A DNA stretch of 16,591 bases from JAGLSB01 sp023135955. Its GTDB lineage: Bacteria > Bacteroidota > Bacteroidia > Bacteroidales > GCA-2748055. Shown piece after piece: positions 6,295 to 13,970 of this stretch. Position 1 is the first letter of the stretch. Each line of letters opens with the position of its first letter. The notes under the pieces are model-generated. The model searched no databases, was not told where the DNA came from, and worked only from the letters and a program-made list of their open reading frames with translations. Where the stretch lies: the NCBI GenBank assembly GCA_030673645.1, contig DAOVIO010000087.1, positions 1 through 16,591 on the forward strand, written 5' to 3'. Made by a program: the position numbers and the translations under genes.

Positions 6295-9200
6295 CTAATA
6301 CTCATCCCAGCTCTTCACCATCACATCTTCAATATCCAGTGTACAAACAGCAATTAGGAATGCACTTGCAAGCCGGGCATTTGTAATAAGTGGTATATTG
6401 AAGTCAACCGCACCACGCCTAATAGAATAGTCATTCGAAAGTTCACTAGAAGATAAATCTTTTGGAATATTTATCACAAGGTCAATCATTCGGCCTTTTA
6501 GATAGTCAAGTGTGTTTGGCTTTTTGTCTTCATCCGGCCAATGTAAAGGAGTCGATTCTATGCCATTGAGCTTTAGAAAATCATGAGTCCCGAAAGTGGC
6601 AAAGAGATTGAATCCCTTTTCTTGCAAAAGCCTACAACTATTTACAAGCTCAACCTTTGATCGCATTGGGCCGGTTGAAAGAAGAATATTCTTTTTAGGT
6701 ATAGTATATCCAACAGAAAGCATAGCCTTTAGTACTGCTTCATAGAAATTATCTCCAATACATCCTACCTCACCTGTTGATGCCATATCTACTCCGAGAA
6801 CAGGATCAGCTTGTTTTAATCTGGAAAAAGAAAATTGGGGAGCTTTTATCCCAATATGATCCAGGTCATAAATTGATTTATTAGGCTTTTCAACAGGGAT
6901 CCTCAGCATTACCTTTGTGGCCTGTTCAATAAGATTGGATTTTAAAACTTTTGACACGAAAGGCATACTACGAGACGCGCGAAGATTACATTCAATCACT
7001 TTTATATCATTATCTTTTGCCAAAAACTGCATATTAAAAGGCCCGCTGATATTCAATGCTTTCGCCAGGTCGCGTGCTATCTTTTTGATTCTTCTAGCCG
7101 TTTCAAAATAAATTTTTTGAGGTGGGAACACTATAGTTGCATCGCCAGAATGAACACCTGCAAATTCAACATGCTCCGAAATTGCGTAAGAAAACAATTC
7201 TCCATCTTTTCCAACTGCATCAATTTCAATTTCTTTGGCTTGTTCAATAAATTCTGATACAACTACAGGATACTGTTTAGACACATGAGTTGCAAGTTTC
7301 AAAAAATGTTCCAGCTCATCTCTATTAGACACCACGTTCATGGCGGCACCCGACAATACATATGAAGGTCTTATGAGAACAGGGAACCCTACAAAATCTA
7401 CAAACTCAAAAATCTCTTTCATGCTTGAAAGCTCTTTCCATCTGGGCTGATCGATTCCGAGCTTGTCGAGTAGCATTGAAAATTTATGTCGGTTTTCGGC
7501 ATTATCGATAGACTCAGGAGATGTTCCAAGTATATTTACTTTTTGAGCATGTAAACGCATCGCCAGATTATTGGGGATTTGTCCTCCCATAGATACAATT
7601 ACCCCCTTCGGATTTTCCAGGTCATGTATATCCATTACCCTTTCAAAAGATAATTCGTCGAAATATAACCTATCGCAAACATCATAATCGGTGCTCACTG
7701 TTTCCGGATTATAATTGATCATTACTGAGCGGTAACCTTCTTCATTTACAGTATTCAAGGCATTTACACTACACCAGTCAAATTCAACTGAACTACCAAT
7801 TCTATATGCACCTGATCCCAAAACAACGACAGATTTATTGTCATTTTTATATTGAATGTCGTGACTTCTTCCGCTATATGTTAAATAGAGATAATTAGTT
7901 TGAGCTGGATATTCTGCTGCTAATGTGTCAATCTGTTTTACTATTGGAACAATGCCAATACTTTTTCGGTAATTTCTTACTTCAAGCATTTTTTCTGTAA
8001 CATCCTTATCCTTATAAAGAAGTCTTGCAATCTGGAAATCGGAAAATCCGGCCTTTTTTGCATCATATAACAAGTCTAATGATAAATCGTGGATTCCATT
8101 AAACTTTTCTATTTCTAATTTAAGTTTAAAAATCTTCTCAAGCTTAAATAAAAACCAATTGTCAATTTTAGTGTGCATGTGAATATCATCTACACTCATA
8201 CCCTTTTCAAAGGCTTCTGCAATAGCAAATATTCTCATATCTGTTGGCACTTCAAGCTCTGTAATCATTTCCTGATATTCCAGATCGTGATTCGCAACAA
8301 ATCCATGTACTCCCATTCCAATCATCCGAATCCCTTTCTGAATCGCTTCCTCAAAGGTTTTGCCGATGGCCATGACTTCTCCCACAGATTTCATAGCACT
8401 ATCAATGTGTTTTGAAACCCCAATGAATTTGTTTAAATCCCAACGGGGAATTTTAACTACAATATAGTCCAGTGAGGGCTCAAAAAAGGCTGGGGTGGTT
8501 TTCGTGATGGAATTTTTTAATTCATGTAAACCATAACCCAGGGCAAGTTTTGCGGCAACAAATGCGAGTGGGTAACCAGTAGCTTTTGAAGCGAGAGCAC
8601 TTGATCTGGAAAGACGTGCATTTACTTCAATAACACGATAATCTTCTGAGTTAGGGTCAAGTGCATACTGAACATTACATTCGCCTACGATTCCAATATG
8701 TCGGATGAGCTCAATCGCAATTTTTCTTAGATTATGATATTCGCTATTCGTCAAGGTTTGAGATGGAGCAACAACGATACTTTCGCCGGTGTGAATTCCA
8801 AGTGGATCGAAATTTTCCATATTACAAACAGTAATGCAGTTATCATGGCAATCGCGTACTACCTCATATTCAATTTCCTTCCAGCCCTTTAATGATTCTT
8901 CAACTAAAATCTGGTCGGAATATGAAAAAGCTTTTTCTGCCATTTGCTCTAATTCAACCATATTGGCGCAAAATCCGCTTCCCTGACCACCAAGTGTATA
9001 TGCGGCACGTATAATGAGTGGAAATCCAATTTCTTTAGCTGCTTTTTTTGCACCTTCAAAATTAGTTGCGGCAACAGATCTTGGGGTTTTAATATTTTTT
9101 TCTGCAAGCTTTCCTATGAACAACTCCCGGTCCTCCGTATCCATGATAGCCTGAACAGGTGTGCCAAGTACTCTTATATTTTCTCGTTTTAATACACCGG

Positions 9201-9507
9201 ACTTAAATAATTCAATCCCACAGTTTAAGGCTGTTTGACCACCAAATGCAAGTAAAATTCCCTGAGGTTTTTCCTTTTTTATGATCTTTTCAACAAAATA
9301 TGGAGTAACAGGAAGGAAATAAATTTTGTCTGCAACGCCCTCACTGGTTTGGACAGTAGCAATATTGGGATTGATGAGAACCGTTTCCACACCTTCTTCT
9401 CGAAGAGCTTTTAATGCTTGTGATCCGGAATAATCAAATTCTCCAGCTTCACCAATTTTAAGCGCGCCGGAGCCAAGTAGAATTACTTTTTTTATAGAAT
9501 GATCCAT
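6295..9507 (-). CDS. carB: Carbamoyl-phosphate synthase large subunit, CAD/CPS1-like, probably arginine-linked
   Basis: A 1070-residue synthase that makes carbamoyl phosphate from ammonia (from a CarA glutaminase), bicarbonate and two ATP. Two homologous ATP-grasp halves open with GSGALKIGEAGEFDYSGSQA (near residue 12) and GSGAYRIGSSVEFDW (near 560); a C-terminal MGS-like allosteric domain spans about 935-1070. Several stretches resemble animal CAD/CPS1 more than E. coli CarB as I recall them: PRWDLNKF, SGAAMNVV, SEHVEFAGVHSGDAT, IECNLRASRS. In the allosteric domain Thr971 and Thr974 are kept, and Trp990 stands where E. coli has UMP-binding Lys993 and CPS1 has N-acetylglutamate-binding Trp1410; Asn1013 in VINIP matches CPS1 Asn1437. 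No glutaminase domain is fused and no carA is adjacent. It is divergent from argR, so arginine control is likely. The enzyme call is firm; the regulation is inference. Confidence 0.96.
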   Translation of the reverse strand: MDHSIKKVILLGSGALKIGEAGEFDYSGSQALKALREEGVETVLINPNIATVQTSEGVADKIYFLPVTPYFVEKIIKKEKPQGILLAFGGQTALNCGIELFKSGVLKRENIRVLGTPVQAIMDTEDRELFIGKLAEKNIKTPRSVAATNFEGAKKAAKEIGFPLIIRAAYTLGGQGSGFCANMVELEQMAEKAFSYSDQILVEESLKGWKEIEYEVVRDCHDNCITVCNMENFDPLGIHTGESIVVAPSQTLTNSEYHNLRKIAIELIRHIGIVGECNVQYALDPNSEDYRVIEVNARLSRSSALASKATGYPLAFVAAKLALGYGLHELKNSITKTTPAFFEPSLDYIVVKIPRWDLNKFIGVSKHIDSAMKSVGEVMAIGKTFEEAIQKGIRMIGMGVHGFVANHDLEYQEMITELEVPTDMRIFAIAEAFEKGMSVDDIHMHTKIDNWFLFKLEKIFKLKLEIEKFNGIHDLSLDLLYDAKKAGFSDFQIARLLYKDKDVTEKMLEVRNYRKSIGIVPIVKQIDTLAAEYPAQTNYLYLTYSGRSHDIQYKNDNKSVVVLGSGAYRIGSSVEFDWCSVNALNTVNEEGYRSVMINYNPETVSTDYDVCDRLYFDELSFERVMDIHDLENPKGVIVSMGGQIPNNLAMRLHAQKVNILGTSPESIDNAENRHKFSMLLDKLGIDQPRWKELSSMKEIFEFVDFVGFPVLIRPSYVLSGAAMNVVSNRDELEHFLKLATHVSKQYPVVVSEFIEQAKEIEIDAVGKDGELFSYAISEHVEFAGVHSGDATIVFPPQKIYFETARRIKKIARDLAKALNISGPFNMQFLAKDNDIKVIECNLRASRSMPFVSKVLKSNLIEQATKVMLRIPVEKPNKSIYDLDHIGIKAPQFSFSRLKQADPVLGVDMASTGEVGCIGDNFYEAVLKAMLSVGYTIPKKNILLSTGPMRSKVELVNSCRLLQEKGFNLFATFGTHDFLKLNGIESTPLHWPDEDKKPNTLDYLKGRMIDLVINIPKDLSSSELSNDYSIRRGAVDFNIPLITNARLASAFLIAVCTLDIEDVMVKSWDEY

Positions 9508-9630
9508 AAAATGAGGGTGGTTAAAATTAAAATTTCATAAAAATAATGAATACCAGGCATTTATTCTCCGTAGAGCTAAATTTTAATCTTATTACAAGAA
9601 ACAATTCCGCGCCTTCCTTTATTTTCTATG

Positions 9631-9638
9631 CAAAACTA
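9631..9638 (-). promoter_or_regulatory. carB promoter -7 element (minus strand)
   Basis: On the minus strand TAGTTTTG (9638 down to 9631) matches TAnnTTTG. It would start the carB transcript near 9624 and give a leader of about 115 nt. The expected -33 region (about 9658-9662) coincides with the -33 of the argR promoter, and no good TTG is seen there on this strand. The leader contains a small palindrome at 9534-9550. Confidence 0.5.
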
Positions 9639-9656
9639 CAAATATTTTTCAAAAAC

Positions 9657-9688
9657 TTGTTATTTAAAATAAAAAATGTATAAATTTG
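9657..9688 (+). promoter_or_regulatory. argR operon promoter (-33 TTG, -7 TAAATTTG)
   Basis: TTG at 9657-9659 and TAAATTTG at 9681-9688, separated by 21 bp, fit the Bacteroidota promoter layout. The transcript start would be near 9695, a leader of about 20 nt before the argR ATG at 9714. The -7 element lies inside the first ARG-box-like site, so a bound repressor would block it. Confidence 0.7.
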
Positions 9689-9712
9689 CACAGAAAATGT
9701 ATAAAAATGCAT
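9676..9712 (+). promoter_or_regulatory. Tandem ARG-box-like operators for ArgR
   Basis: Two similar 16-bp sites, ATGTATAAATTTGCAC (9676-9691) and ATGTATAAAAATGCAT (9697-9712), lie in the same orientation 21 bp apart, two helical turns. The second is a near-perfect inverted repeat, ATGTAT and ATGCAT around AAAA. Paired 18-bp ARG boxes spaced about 21 bp centre to centre are the known target of hexameric ArgR in E. coli, and argR itself starts 2 bp later. The first site covers the -7 element, the second the presumed transcript start. Binding is inferred, not shown. Confidence 0.72.
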
Positions 9713-9713
9713 T

Positions 9714-10175
9714 ATGAAGAATAAAAGCGAGCGTTTATTACAAATAAGGAAACTTATTGTATCTGAAAAAATTGCAAGTCAGGATGAAATGCTTTCTCTA
9801 TTAGTCAAGAAAGGATTTTCAATGACACAGGCAACTTTATCACGAGATCTTAAATATTTAAGGGTTTCGAAAGTGCATGATGATGATAAGGGATATGTAT
9901 ATTTTTTACCTGAAGGAGACATTCCGGAAACGGTTACACCCTGGTCTGGATTCCTGATAGAAGGGTATGTTTCTTTTGAGTTTGCACAAAACCTTGCAAT
10001 TATTAAAACATTGCCGGGATATGCAAGCAGCATTGCTTCTGCGATTGACTCTATGGGTATGGTTGAGGTTGCGGGTACAATTGCTGGTGATGACACCATC
10101 ATTATGGTTCCAAGAGACGGATCAAACAAACAGGATATAAAAAAACAATTAGGACGGGTAATACCGGGAATTTAA
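9714..10175 (+). CDS. argR: Arginine repressor ArgR
   Basis: A 153-residue two-domain regulator. The N-terminal winged helix (about 1-70) contains the recognition segment TQATLSRDLKYL, with Ser43-Arg44 the DNA-contacting pair. The C-terminal domain (about 80-150) carries GTIAGDDTI with Asp126 and Asp127, the residues that bind L-arginine and stabilise the hexamer. Length is typical. It is the first gene of the arginine/proline operon, directly behind two ARG-box-like sites, so autoregulation and arginine-dependent repression of the operon and perhaps carB are likely. The next gene begins 10 bp downstream. Confidence 0.96.
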   Translation: MKNKSERLLQIRKLIVSEKIASQDEMLSLLVKKGFSMTQATLSRDLKYLRVSKVHDDDKGYVYFLPEGDIPETVTPWSGFLIEGYVSFEFAQNLAIIKTLPGYASSIASAIDSMGMVEVAGTIAGDDTIIMVPRDGSNKQDIKKQLGRVIPGI

Positions 10176-10185
10176 AATAATAGAG

Positions 10186-10776
10186 ATGTTAAAATTTATA
10201 GTAAGAAATGCGGAGATAACCGATCTAAATTACGTTGATCATATTGTATCTGCTTTATATAAGGCGTCACAAACAAAAGGAACTGGTATTGCTGTTCGGA
10301 CCACTGAATATATTAAAGAGAAAATTATTGGGGGAAAAGCAATTATTGCTCACACCGATTCAGGTAACTGGGCAGGTTTTTGCTATATCGAATCCTGGGA
10401 GCATAAAAAATATGTCGCTAACTCAGGATTAGTTGTTGAGCCAATGTTTCAGGGAGAAGGATTGGCGAAGGCGATTAAAGAAAAGGCGATGTTACTCTCG
10501 TTTACAATCTTCCCGGGAGCACGACTTTTTGGATTAACAACTAGTCTGGCAGTAATGAAAATCAATTCCGATCTTGGTTATCAACCAGTTACTCTTTCGG
10601 AATTAACTACCGACAATGAATTTTGGAAAGGATGTGAAACTTGTCCTTATTATGATATTCTTGTCAGAACAAAACGAACCCAATGTCTTTGTACTGGAAT
10701 GATAAAAAAACAAGAGAAAACTCTTGTTGAAATAGAAGCTCAGCAAATAAAGTCTGAAAAAATTGTCATCAAGTAG
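10186..10776 (+). CDS. GNAT acyltransferase, probable N-acylglutamate synthase
   Basis: A 196-residue GNAT-fold protein. The acyl-CoA pyrophosphate loop is FQGEGLA (residues 88-94), following GLVVEPMFQ on beta-strand 4. Distinctive is a C-terminal cysteine cluster: WKGCETCPYYDIL and QCLCTGMI, that is Cys150, Cys153, Cys167 and Cys169 (CxxC, 13 residues, CxC), which could bind a metal. It lies between argR and argG, 66 bp before argG. From memory, proteins like this stand in Bacteroidota arginine clusters and are the candidate for the first step, acetylation or succinylation of glutamate, since those bacteria are known to use N-succinylornithine. The GNAT fold is clear; the substrate is inferred from context. 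The last 25 residues are charged and probably disordered. Confidence 0.85.
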   Translation: MLKFIVRNAEITDLNYVDHIVSALYKASQTKGTGIAVRTTEYIKEKIIGGKAIIAHTDSGNWAGFCYIESWEHKKYVANSGLVVEPMFQGEGLAKAIKEKAMLLSFTIFPGARLFGLTTSLAVMKINSDLGYQPVTLSELTTDNEFWKGCETCPYYDILVRTKRTQCLCTGMIKKQEKTLVEIEAQQIKSEKIVIK

Positions 10777-10842
10777 ATTGAAACAGGGAGGTGTTTGCAC
10801 AGCATAATTTAGTTGTAACGCCCCGATAAAAAATTTGAAATA

Positions 10843-12057
10843 ATGGAAAAAGTAGTATTAGCATTTAGCGGCGGATTAGACACCTCTTTCTGCACAAAGT
10901 ATTTGTCAGAAGATAAGGGATATGAGGTTCACACAGTAATTGTCAATACTGGAGGATTTAATAAGGATGAGCTTGTACAAATAGAGAAAAAGGCTTATGA
11001 ATATGGTTCTTCACTTCATATCGCTATTGATGCAACACAGAGTTATTATAAAAACTGTTTGAAATATCTGATATTTGGAAATGTATTGCGGAACAGAAAT
11101 TATCCATTATCTGTGAGCTCTGAAAGAAGTTTTCAGGCAATGGAGGTAATAAAATATGCTCAAAAAGGAAATATTTCCATCATGGCTCATGGCTCAACAG
11201 GGGCAGGAAATGATCAGGTAAGATTTGAGTCTATCGCCAGAGTCTTATCGCCAGAAATTGAGGTTCTTGCGCCTATTAGAGATTTATCGATCAGCAGGGA
11301 AAAAGAGATAGAATATTTAAAATCAAAAGGGCTGGAGTATATCGCTGAAAAAGCAAAATATTCTATCAATAAAGGCTTATGGGGAACAAGCGTAGGAGGA
11401 GAAGAAACATTAAGCTCACACAAAGAATTACCAGAAGAAGCTTTTCTCGATCCGCTTAGCAAAACAGGGACTGAAATTATCAGTATAGAATTTTTGAAAG
11501 GTGAACCGATAAAATTAAATGAAGTGGAGTATGAAAACAAAATTGAATTAATTTCAGATCTTGAAAAAATAGCAGCCCCGTATGCAATTGGCAGGGACAT
11601 TCATGTAGGTGAAACTATAATTGGAATAAAAGGAAGGGTTGGTTTTCAGGCAGCAGCAGCTTTAATTATGATAGATTCACATTATAGTTTAGAAAAGCAT
11701 GTATTAAGTAAATGGCAGCAGAGTTGGAAAGAGCAATTAGGAAATTGGTATGGAATGTTTGTTCATGAATCACAATTTTATGATCCTGGAATGCGGGATA
11801 TCGAAGCTTTTCTTGATAACTCTCAACGATATGTCACCGGCTCTGTAAATATACGTTTGCGACCTTATCACTATAATATAACAGGAGTTGAAAGCAAACA
11901 TGACCTGATGAATTCAGCCTTTGCAAAATACGGAGAGGAAAATTTAAGTTGGGGAGGAAATGATGTAAAAGGTTTTACAAGAATAATGTCTAATGCCGCA
12001 AGCATCTATTATCAAGTAAATAAAAATGAAGAAAAAAATCTGGAATCTGATAAATAA
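10843..12057 (+). CDS. argG: Argininosuccinate synthase
   Basis: A 404-residue enzyme that joins citrulline and aspartate with ATP cleavage to AMP, the step before ArgH. The N-terminal PP-loop SGGLDTS (9-15) binds ATP; HGSTGAGNDQVRFE (116-129) holds the aspartate/citrulline-binding residues; YVTGSVNIRLRPY in the C-terminal domain is conserved in the oligomerising part. Length matches the family. The form HGSTGAG, rather than HGCTGKG, is as I recall from Bacteroidota enzymes. It starts 66 bp after the GNAT gene with no clear separate promoter. The 57-bp gap to proC contains no remnant of argC or argD. Confidence 0.97.
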   Translation: MEKVVLAFSGGLDTSFCTKYLSEDKGYEVHTVIVNTGGFNKDELVQIEKKAYEYGSSLHIAIDATQSYYKNCLKYLIFGNVLRNRNYPLSVSSERSFQAMEVIKYAQKGNISIMAHGSTGAGNDQVRFESIARVLSPEIEVLAPIRDLSISREKEIEYLKSKGLEYIAEKAKYSINKGLWGTSVGGEETLSSHKELPEEAFLDPLSKTGTEIISIEFLKGEPIKLNEVEYENKIELISDLEKIAAPYAIGRDIHVGETIIGIKGRVGFQAAAALIMIDSHYSLEKHVLSKWQQSWKEQLGNWYGMFVHESQFYDPGMRDIEAFLDNSQRYVTGSVNIRLRPYHYNITGVESKHDLMNSAFAKYGEENLSWGGNDVKGFTRIMSNAASIYYQVNKNEEKNLESDK

Positions 12058-12114
12058 TCTGGAATTTCCAACATAAGAGAAGGAACATCGGGAATTAATT
12101 TTAAACCAATCAGC

Positions 12115-12915
12115 ATGAAACACGGGAAAAAAATAGCAATTATTGGAAGCGGGAATATAGGCACAGCAATTTATAAAGGACTTATAAATAAAAACCTTTC
12201 TCCCGAACAGTTTTTTCTCACGAGGAGACAAATTGATACTTTATCAGAGTATAAATCTGAGGGAGCTCAGATTAGTTCTGATAATAATGAAGCTGTTAAG
12301 AAATCAGAGATAATTATTTTATCTGTTTTACCATCTCAGCTTAAGAATATATTGTCGGAAATAAAAGATAATCTTGATTCTTCAAAAATTCTTATTTCAG
12401 TTGTAACAGCATATTCTATTTCTGAAATAAAAACTTTTATTGACAATAAATGTCCTGTCGTTCTTGCCATGCCAAATACTGCTCTTTTAGTTGGAGAGTC
12501 TATGACCTGCATGGCTGCAGATGAGGGAGACAATTCTGCCTTGACCCTTGCTTCAGAATACTTTGATCTTGTTGGGAAAGTCTTGAAGATTCCTGAAAAC
12601 CTTATTGGTGGTGCAACAATACTTGCTGCTTGTGGAGTTGCTTTTTTCATGCGATACATAAGGGCTGCCTCACAGGGGGGTATTCAGGTTGGCTTTCATG
12701 CCAATGATGCTCAACTTATTGCTGCTCAGACAGCCAAAGGAGCCAGTAAGCTATTACTTACAACGGGAAATCATCCAGAGACAGAAATAGACAAGGTCAC
12801 AACGCCTATGGGCTGTACTATAGCAGGATTAAACGAAATGGAACACAACGGATTAAGCTCAGCTTTAATAAAAGGAATTGTGACTTCATATAATGAGTTA
12901 AGCAGACTAAAATGA
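12115..12915 (+). CDS. proC: Pyrroline-5-carboxylate reductase
   Basis: A 266-residue NAD(P)H-dependent enzyme for the last step of proline synthesis. The N-terminal Rossmann motif is IIGSGNIGTA (9-18). MPNTALLVGE (from about 119) forms the substrate side, and the C-terminal helical dimerisation domain carries ACGVAFFMRYIRAASQGG and VTTPMGCTIAGLNEMEHNG (about 228-246), which corresponds to the usual VTSPGGTTIAGL signature with two substitutions. Length is normal. Its stop overlaps the next ATG by 4 bp, so it is translationally coupled to the deacylase gene. ProB and ProA, which make its substrate, are encoded further down the same operon. Confidence 0.95.
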   Translation: MKHGKKIAIIGSGNIGTAIYKGLINKNLSPEQFFLTRRQIDTLSEYKSEGAQISSDNNEAVKKSEIIILSVLPSQLKNILSEIKDNLDSSKILISVVTAYSISEIKTFIDNKCPVVLAMPNTALLVGESMTCMAADEGDNSALTLASEYFDLVGKVLKIPENLIGGATILAACGVAFFMRYIRAASQGGIQVGFHANDAQLIAAQTAKGASKLLLTTGNHPETEIDKVTTPMGCTIAGLNEMEHNGLSSALIKGIVTSYNELSRLK

Positions 12916-13970
12916 GCACGGAATATTACACTGAGGCTTTGCAGCTTTTAAGACAATTGATTACTATCCCTTCAATAAGTGGAGAGGAAGGGTTTTTAGC
13001 AGAATTTTTATCGAAATGGCTAAAAAAAAGCGGATTTAATGTTAATCGAATTCATAATAATGTATGGGTAGAATCAAGAATTTCTGACGACTTGCCCTTA
13101 ATATTACTGAATTCACATATGGATACTGTGAAACCAGTATCTGGTTGGGAAAGAGATCCTTTTATTGCTGAAGAAACAGATGAATATTTATACGGACTTG
13201 GGTCTAGCGATGCAGGAGCCAGCTTGGTTTCATTATTAATGGCATTTATAGAGATGTCGAAAATAAAAGATCGTTCTTATAACCTTGTAATGCTGATTTC
13301 AGCAGAAGAAGAAAATTCCGGGCCAAAAGGAATAACTACAGCTCTGGAGCAAATTGGGGAAATTGATTTTGCGATAGTTGGCGAACCAACCGAATTGCAA
13401 ATGGCAATTTGTGAACGGGGACTAATCGTTCTTGATTGCACTGCACATGGTGTTGCCGGACATGTAGCTCACAAAAATGGAGAGAATGCAATTCTTAAGG
13501 CAATAAAAGACATAAAAAAACTAAGCGAACTGAAATTTAAAAAATCATCCAAACTTTTAGGAGCTGTTCAGTTAGAAGTTACACAAATAGAAGCTGGTTA
13601 TCAGCATAATGTGATGCCTGATGTCTGTAAGTTTGTTGTTGATGTACGCACCAATGAAAATTACACCAATGAAAAAGCCTTGCAGATTATTGATAAAAGT
13701 ATTGAATCTGAAGTCAAGGCCAGATCTTTACGATTAAAAGCATCTTTTATTGATCCGGAACATTCACTGGTGAAAAAAGCACAAGAGATAGGCATTAGTA
13801 CTTTTGGTTCAAGAACAATGTCTGATCAGGCTCTTATACCTGCACCATCTGTAAAAATCGGACCAGGTAAATCCAGCCAGTCACATAAAGCGGATGAACA
13901 TATAGAAAAACTTCAAATAAAGGATGGCATTGAATTGTATATTAATTTACTAAAAGATTATATTTTATAA
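12912..13970 (+). CDS. argE: M20 family deacylase, ArgE-type
   Basis: A 352-residue zinc-dependent M20 amidohydrolase. Visible catalytic residues: His69 and Asp71 in NSHMDTV, Asp100 in GSSDAGA, Glu132-Glu133 in SAEEENSG, Glu158 in GEPTE, and His325 in SQSHKADEH, a full di-zinc set. The dimerisation lid is inserted at about residues 165-280. In an arginine cluster its job is to remove the N-acyl group; if the organism uses an N-acylornithine transcarbamylase as other Bacteroidota do, the substrate would be N-acetyl- or N-succinylcitrulline. DapE (succinyl-diaminopimelate) is the main alternative because the families look alike, but the position between proC and argH favours ArgE. Overlaps proC by 4 bp and argH by 1 bp. 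Confidence 0.88.
   Translation: MSTEYYTEALQLLRQLITIPSISGEEGFLAEFLSKWLKKSGFNVNRIHNNVWVESRISDDLPLILLNSHMDTVKPVSGWERDPFIAEETDEYLYGLGSSDAGASLVSLLMAFIEMSKIKDRSYNLVMLISAEEENSGPKGITTALEQIGEIDFAIVGEPTELQMAICERGLIVLDCTAHGVAGHVAHKNGENAILKAIKDIKKLSELKFKKSSKLLGAVQLEVTQIEAGYQHNVMPDVCKFVVDVRTNENYTNEKALQIIDKSIESEVKARSLRLKASFIDPEHSLVKKAQEIGISTFGSRTMSDQALIPAPSVKIGPGKSSQSHKADEHIEKLQIKDGIELYINLLKDYIL

Noticed and set aside
6168..6386. Plus-strand reading frame across the atpG end, terminator and carB end
   Set aside because: It spans a palindromic terminator and two real gene ends in other frames; composition is not protein-like.
9779..10129. 116-residue minus-strand reading frame inside argR
   Set aside because: Shadow of the conserved argR frame; no recognisable domain and no promoter.
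10793..10802. Possible third ArgR site before argG sharing TTTGCACAG with the first ARG box
   Set aside because: Only the nine-base word matches; the ATGTAT half-site is missing and no promoter of the TAnnTTTG type follows.
12058..12114. Possible remnant of argC or argD between argG and proC
   Set aside because: The 57 bp contain only a short 10-bp direct repeat (AATCTGGAAT at 12037 and 12056) and no coding trace.
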